DNA from: Phycisphaerales bacterium
Lineage (GTDB): Bacteria; Planctomycetota; Phycisphaerae; Phycisphaerales; UBA1924
DNA length: 6,003 nucleotides
Reading direction: 5' to 3'
Assembly: GCA_029260415.1 (NCBI GenBank)
Contig: JAJDDH010000218.1
Coordinates: 1-6,003, forward strand
Shown: positions 5,053-6,003 of the stretch, in pieces
Layout: each line of letters begins with the position of its first letter
Numbering within the stretch: the stretch's first letter is position 1
The notes under the pieces: generated by a model
Database searches by the model: none
The model's input: only the letters and a program-made list of their open reading frames with translations
Told to the model about the DNA's origin: nothing
Translations under genes and position numbers: made by a program

Positions 5053-6003
5053 ATGGCGACCCCCAAGACCAAGCAGGGCTTCACGCTCCCCAACTGGGTG
5101 CACTACCTGGCCAGGCACCGCGGGCTCATCGTCCCGGTCGGCTTCGTCATGCTGCTGGTGGTCATCCTCGTCCCGCTGCCCGCGGCTGCGCTGGACATCC
5201 TCATCAGCGCCAACATCTCGCTGGCGGTCATCATCCTCCTGACCACCCTCTACATGAACCGCGCGCTGGACTTCAGCGTCTTCCCCTCGCTGCTGCTCGC
5301 AACCACGCTCCTGCGCCTGGTCCTCAACATCGCCTCGACAAGGCTCATCCTTACCGCCGACGCCAGCACCCCCGACGAGGCCATGGGCGTCGCGGGCGAG
5401 GTCATCAGCGCCTTCGGACGCTTCGTCGCGGGCGACAGCCTCTTCGTGGGCATGATCATCTTCGGCATCCTCATGATCGTGCAGTTCATGGTCGTCACCA
5501 AGGGCGCTGGTCGCATCTCCGAGGTCGCCGCCCGCTTCACCCTCGACGCCATGCCCGGCAAGCAGATGGCCATCGACTCCGAGCTCTCCGCGGGCGTCAT
5601 CAGCGAGGACGAGGCCAAGGAGAAGCGCGAGGACATCGCCCGCGAGGCCGACTTCTACGGCGCCATGGACGGCGCCTCCAAGTTCGTCCGCGGCGACGCC
5701 GTCGCGGGCATCCTCATCACCGCCATCAACCTCGCCGGCGGCTTCGCCGTGGGCATGATCGAGAAGGGCTGGCCCGCCGGTCAGACCGCCAGCGTCTTCA
5801 GCAAGCTCACCATCGGTGACGGCCTCACCTCCCAGATCCCCAGCTTCATCATCTCCATCGCCTCCGCCCTCATCGTCACCCGCTCGAGCTCCAAGGCCGA
5901 CCTGGGCACCGAGCTCACCGGCCAGCTCGCCAGCCAGCCCAAGGGCCTGATCATCACCTCGGGCTTCCTCGCCCTGCTCGCCTTCTCGCCCCTGCCCACC
6001 ATC
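5053..6003 (+). CDS. flhA: Flagellar export gate protein FlhA, N-terminal 317 residues (3' truncated)
   Basis: Starts at ATG 5053 and runs off the window on a whole codon. AAGGA at 5033-5037 is the only site upstream and lies 15 nt away, a long spacing; homology supports the start. The membrane part is clear: helix 1 at about 25-43, helix 2 at 47-67, then 'LDFSVFPSLLLATTLLRLVL' (72-91). The FHIPEP signature spans 148-175 with 'GRISEVAARFTLDAMPGKQM' (153-172). The loop 'FYGAMDGASKFVRGDAV' (201-217) includes D206, which matches the Asp implicated in proton coupling in Salmonella FlhA (D208). Further helices lie near 217-235, 262-276 and 298-312. A full FlhA is about 690 residues, so roughly the second half of the membrane domain's end and the whole cytoplasmic substrate-docking domain are missing. 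Nine copies form a ring under the FliPQR-FlhB gate and use the proton motive force for export. Confidence 0.96.
   Translation, partial: MATPKTKQGFTLPNWVHYLARHRGLIVPVGFVMLLVVILVPLPAAALDILISANISLAVIILLTTLYMNRALDFSVFPSLLLATTLLRLVLNIASTRLILTADASTPDEAMGVAGEVISAFGRFVAGDSLFVGMIIFGILMIVQFMVVTKGAGRISEVAARFTLDAMPGKQMAIDSELSAGVISEDEAKEKREDIAREADFYGAMDGASKFVRGDAVAGILITAINLAGGFAVGMIEKGWPAGQTASVFSKLTIGDGLTSQIPSFIISIASALIVTRSSSKADLGTELTGQLASQPKGLIITSGFLALLAFSPLPTI

Noticed and set aside
3076..5118. A 680-codon open frame on the minus strand, opposite fliR and flhB
   Set aside because: It is antisense to two well-recognised genes, and its product is a His/Asp/Glu/Gly/Val-rich sequence with no domain. Such frames arise when GC-ending codons remove stops from the opposite strand.
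4581..5819. A 412-codon open frame on the plus strand across flhB and flhA
   Set aside because: It is an out-of-frame reading of two real genes; the product is Arg/His/Pro-rich with no family likeness.

Overview
The window is a stretch of flagellar genes, all on the + strand, from a strongly GC-rich Gram-negative-type bacterium. In order they are: the 3' end of a FliL-like gene, then fliN, fliO, fliP, fliQ, fliR, flhB and the first 317 codons of flhA. It therefore covers almost the whole membrane export gate (FliP, FliQ, FliR, FlhB, FlhA), its assembly factor FliO and the C-ring protein FliN. The presence of FliO, FliN and a FliL-like protein marks this as a flagellum rather than a virulence injectisome. 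The taxonomic guess is Planctomycetota, perhaps the Phycisphaerae. It rests only on overall protein style, the extreme GC3 and the gene set, and is weak.

Layout. Bases 1-316 hold the end of the fliL-like gene. Bases 317-484 are a leader with no gene; they hold two short GC hairpins, a possible sigma-54 (-24/-12) promoter at 392-407 and a clear Shine-Dalgarno for fliN. fliN (485-976) is followed by a 55-nt spacer with a 10-C homopolymer and a hairpin. fliO (1032-1901) overlaps fliP by 4 nt (GTGA). fliQ starts at 2847, fliR at 3142, flhB at 3943 and flhA at 5053, all closely packed. The tight spacing suggests one transcription unit from fliN onward. No terminator, RNA gene, mobile element or CRISPR array was seen.

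How the genes work together. FliO helps FliP assemble; FliP5-FliQ4-FliR1 form the export channel in the inner membrane; FlhB joins that channel and switches export specificity by self-cleavage; FlhA forms the ring that receives substrates and couples export to the proton motive force; FliN, in the C ring below, takes part in rotor switching and in docking the export ATPase complex; FliL is a single-pass protein near the stator.

The main anomaly is in fliP. Its frame has no stop before fliQ and stays open through all of fliQ in another frame, ending in a TGA that overlaps the fliR start codon as ATGA. Codon usage indicates that real FliP coding ends near 2827, where one base change (AAA from TAA) would explain the lost stop. 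A second feature is that FlhB carries NPEH instead of the canonical NPTH self-cleavage motif. I see no wholly new system here; the region is a recognisable flagellar export operon with a few unusual details.
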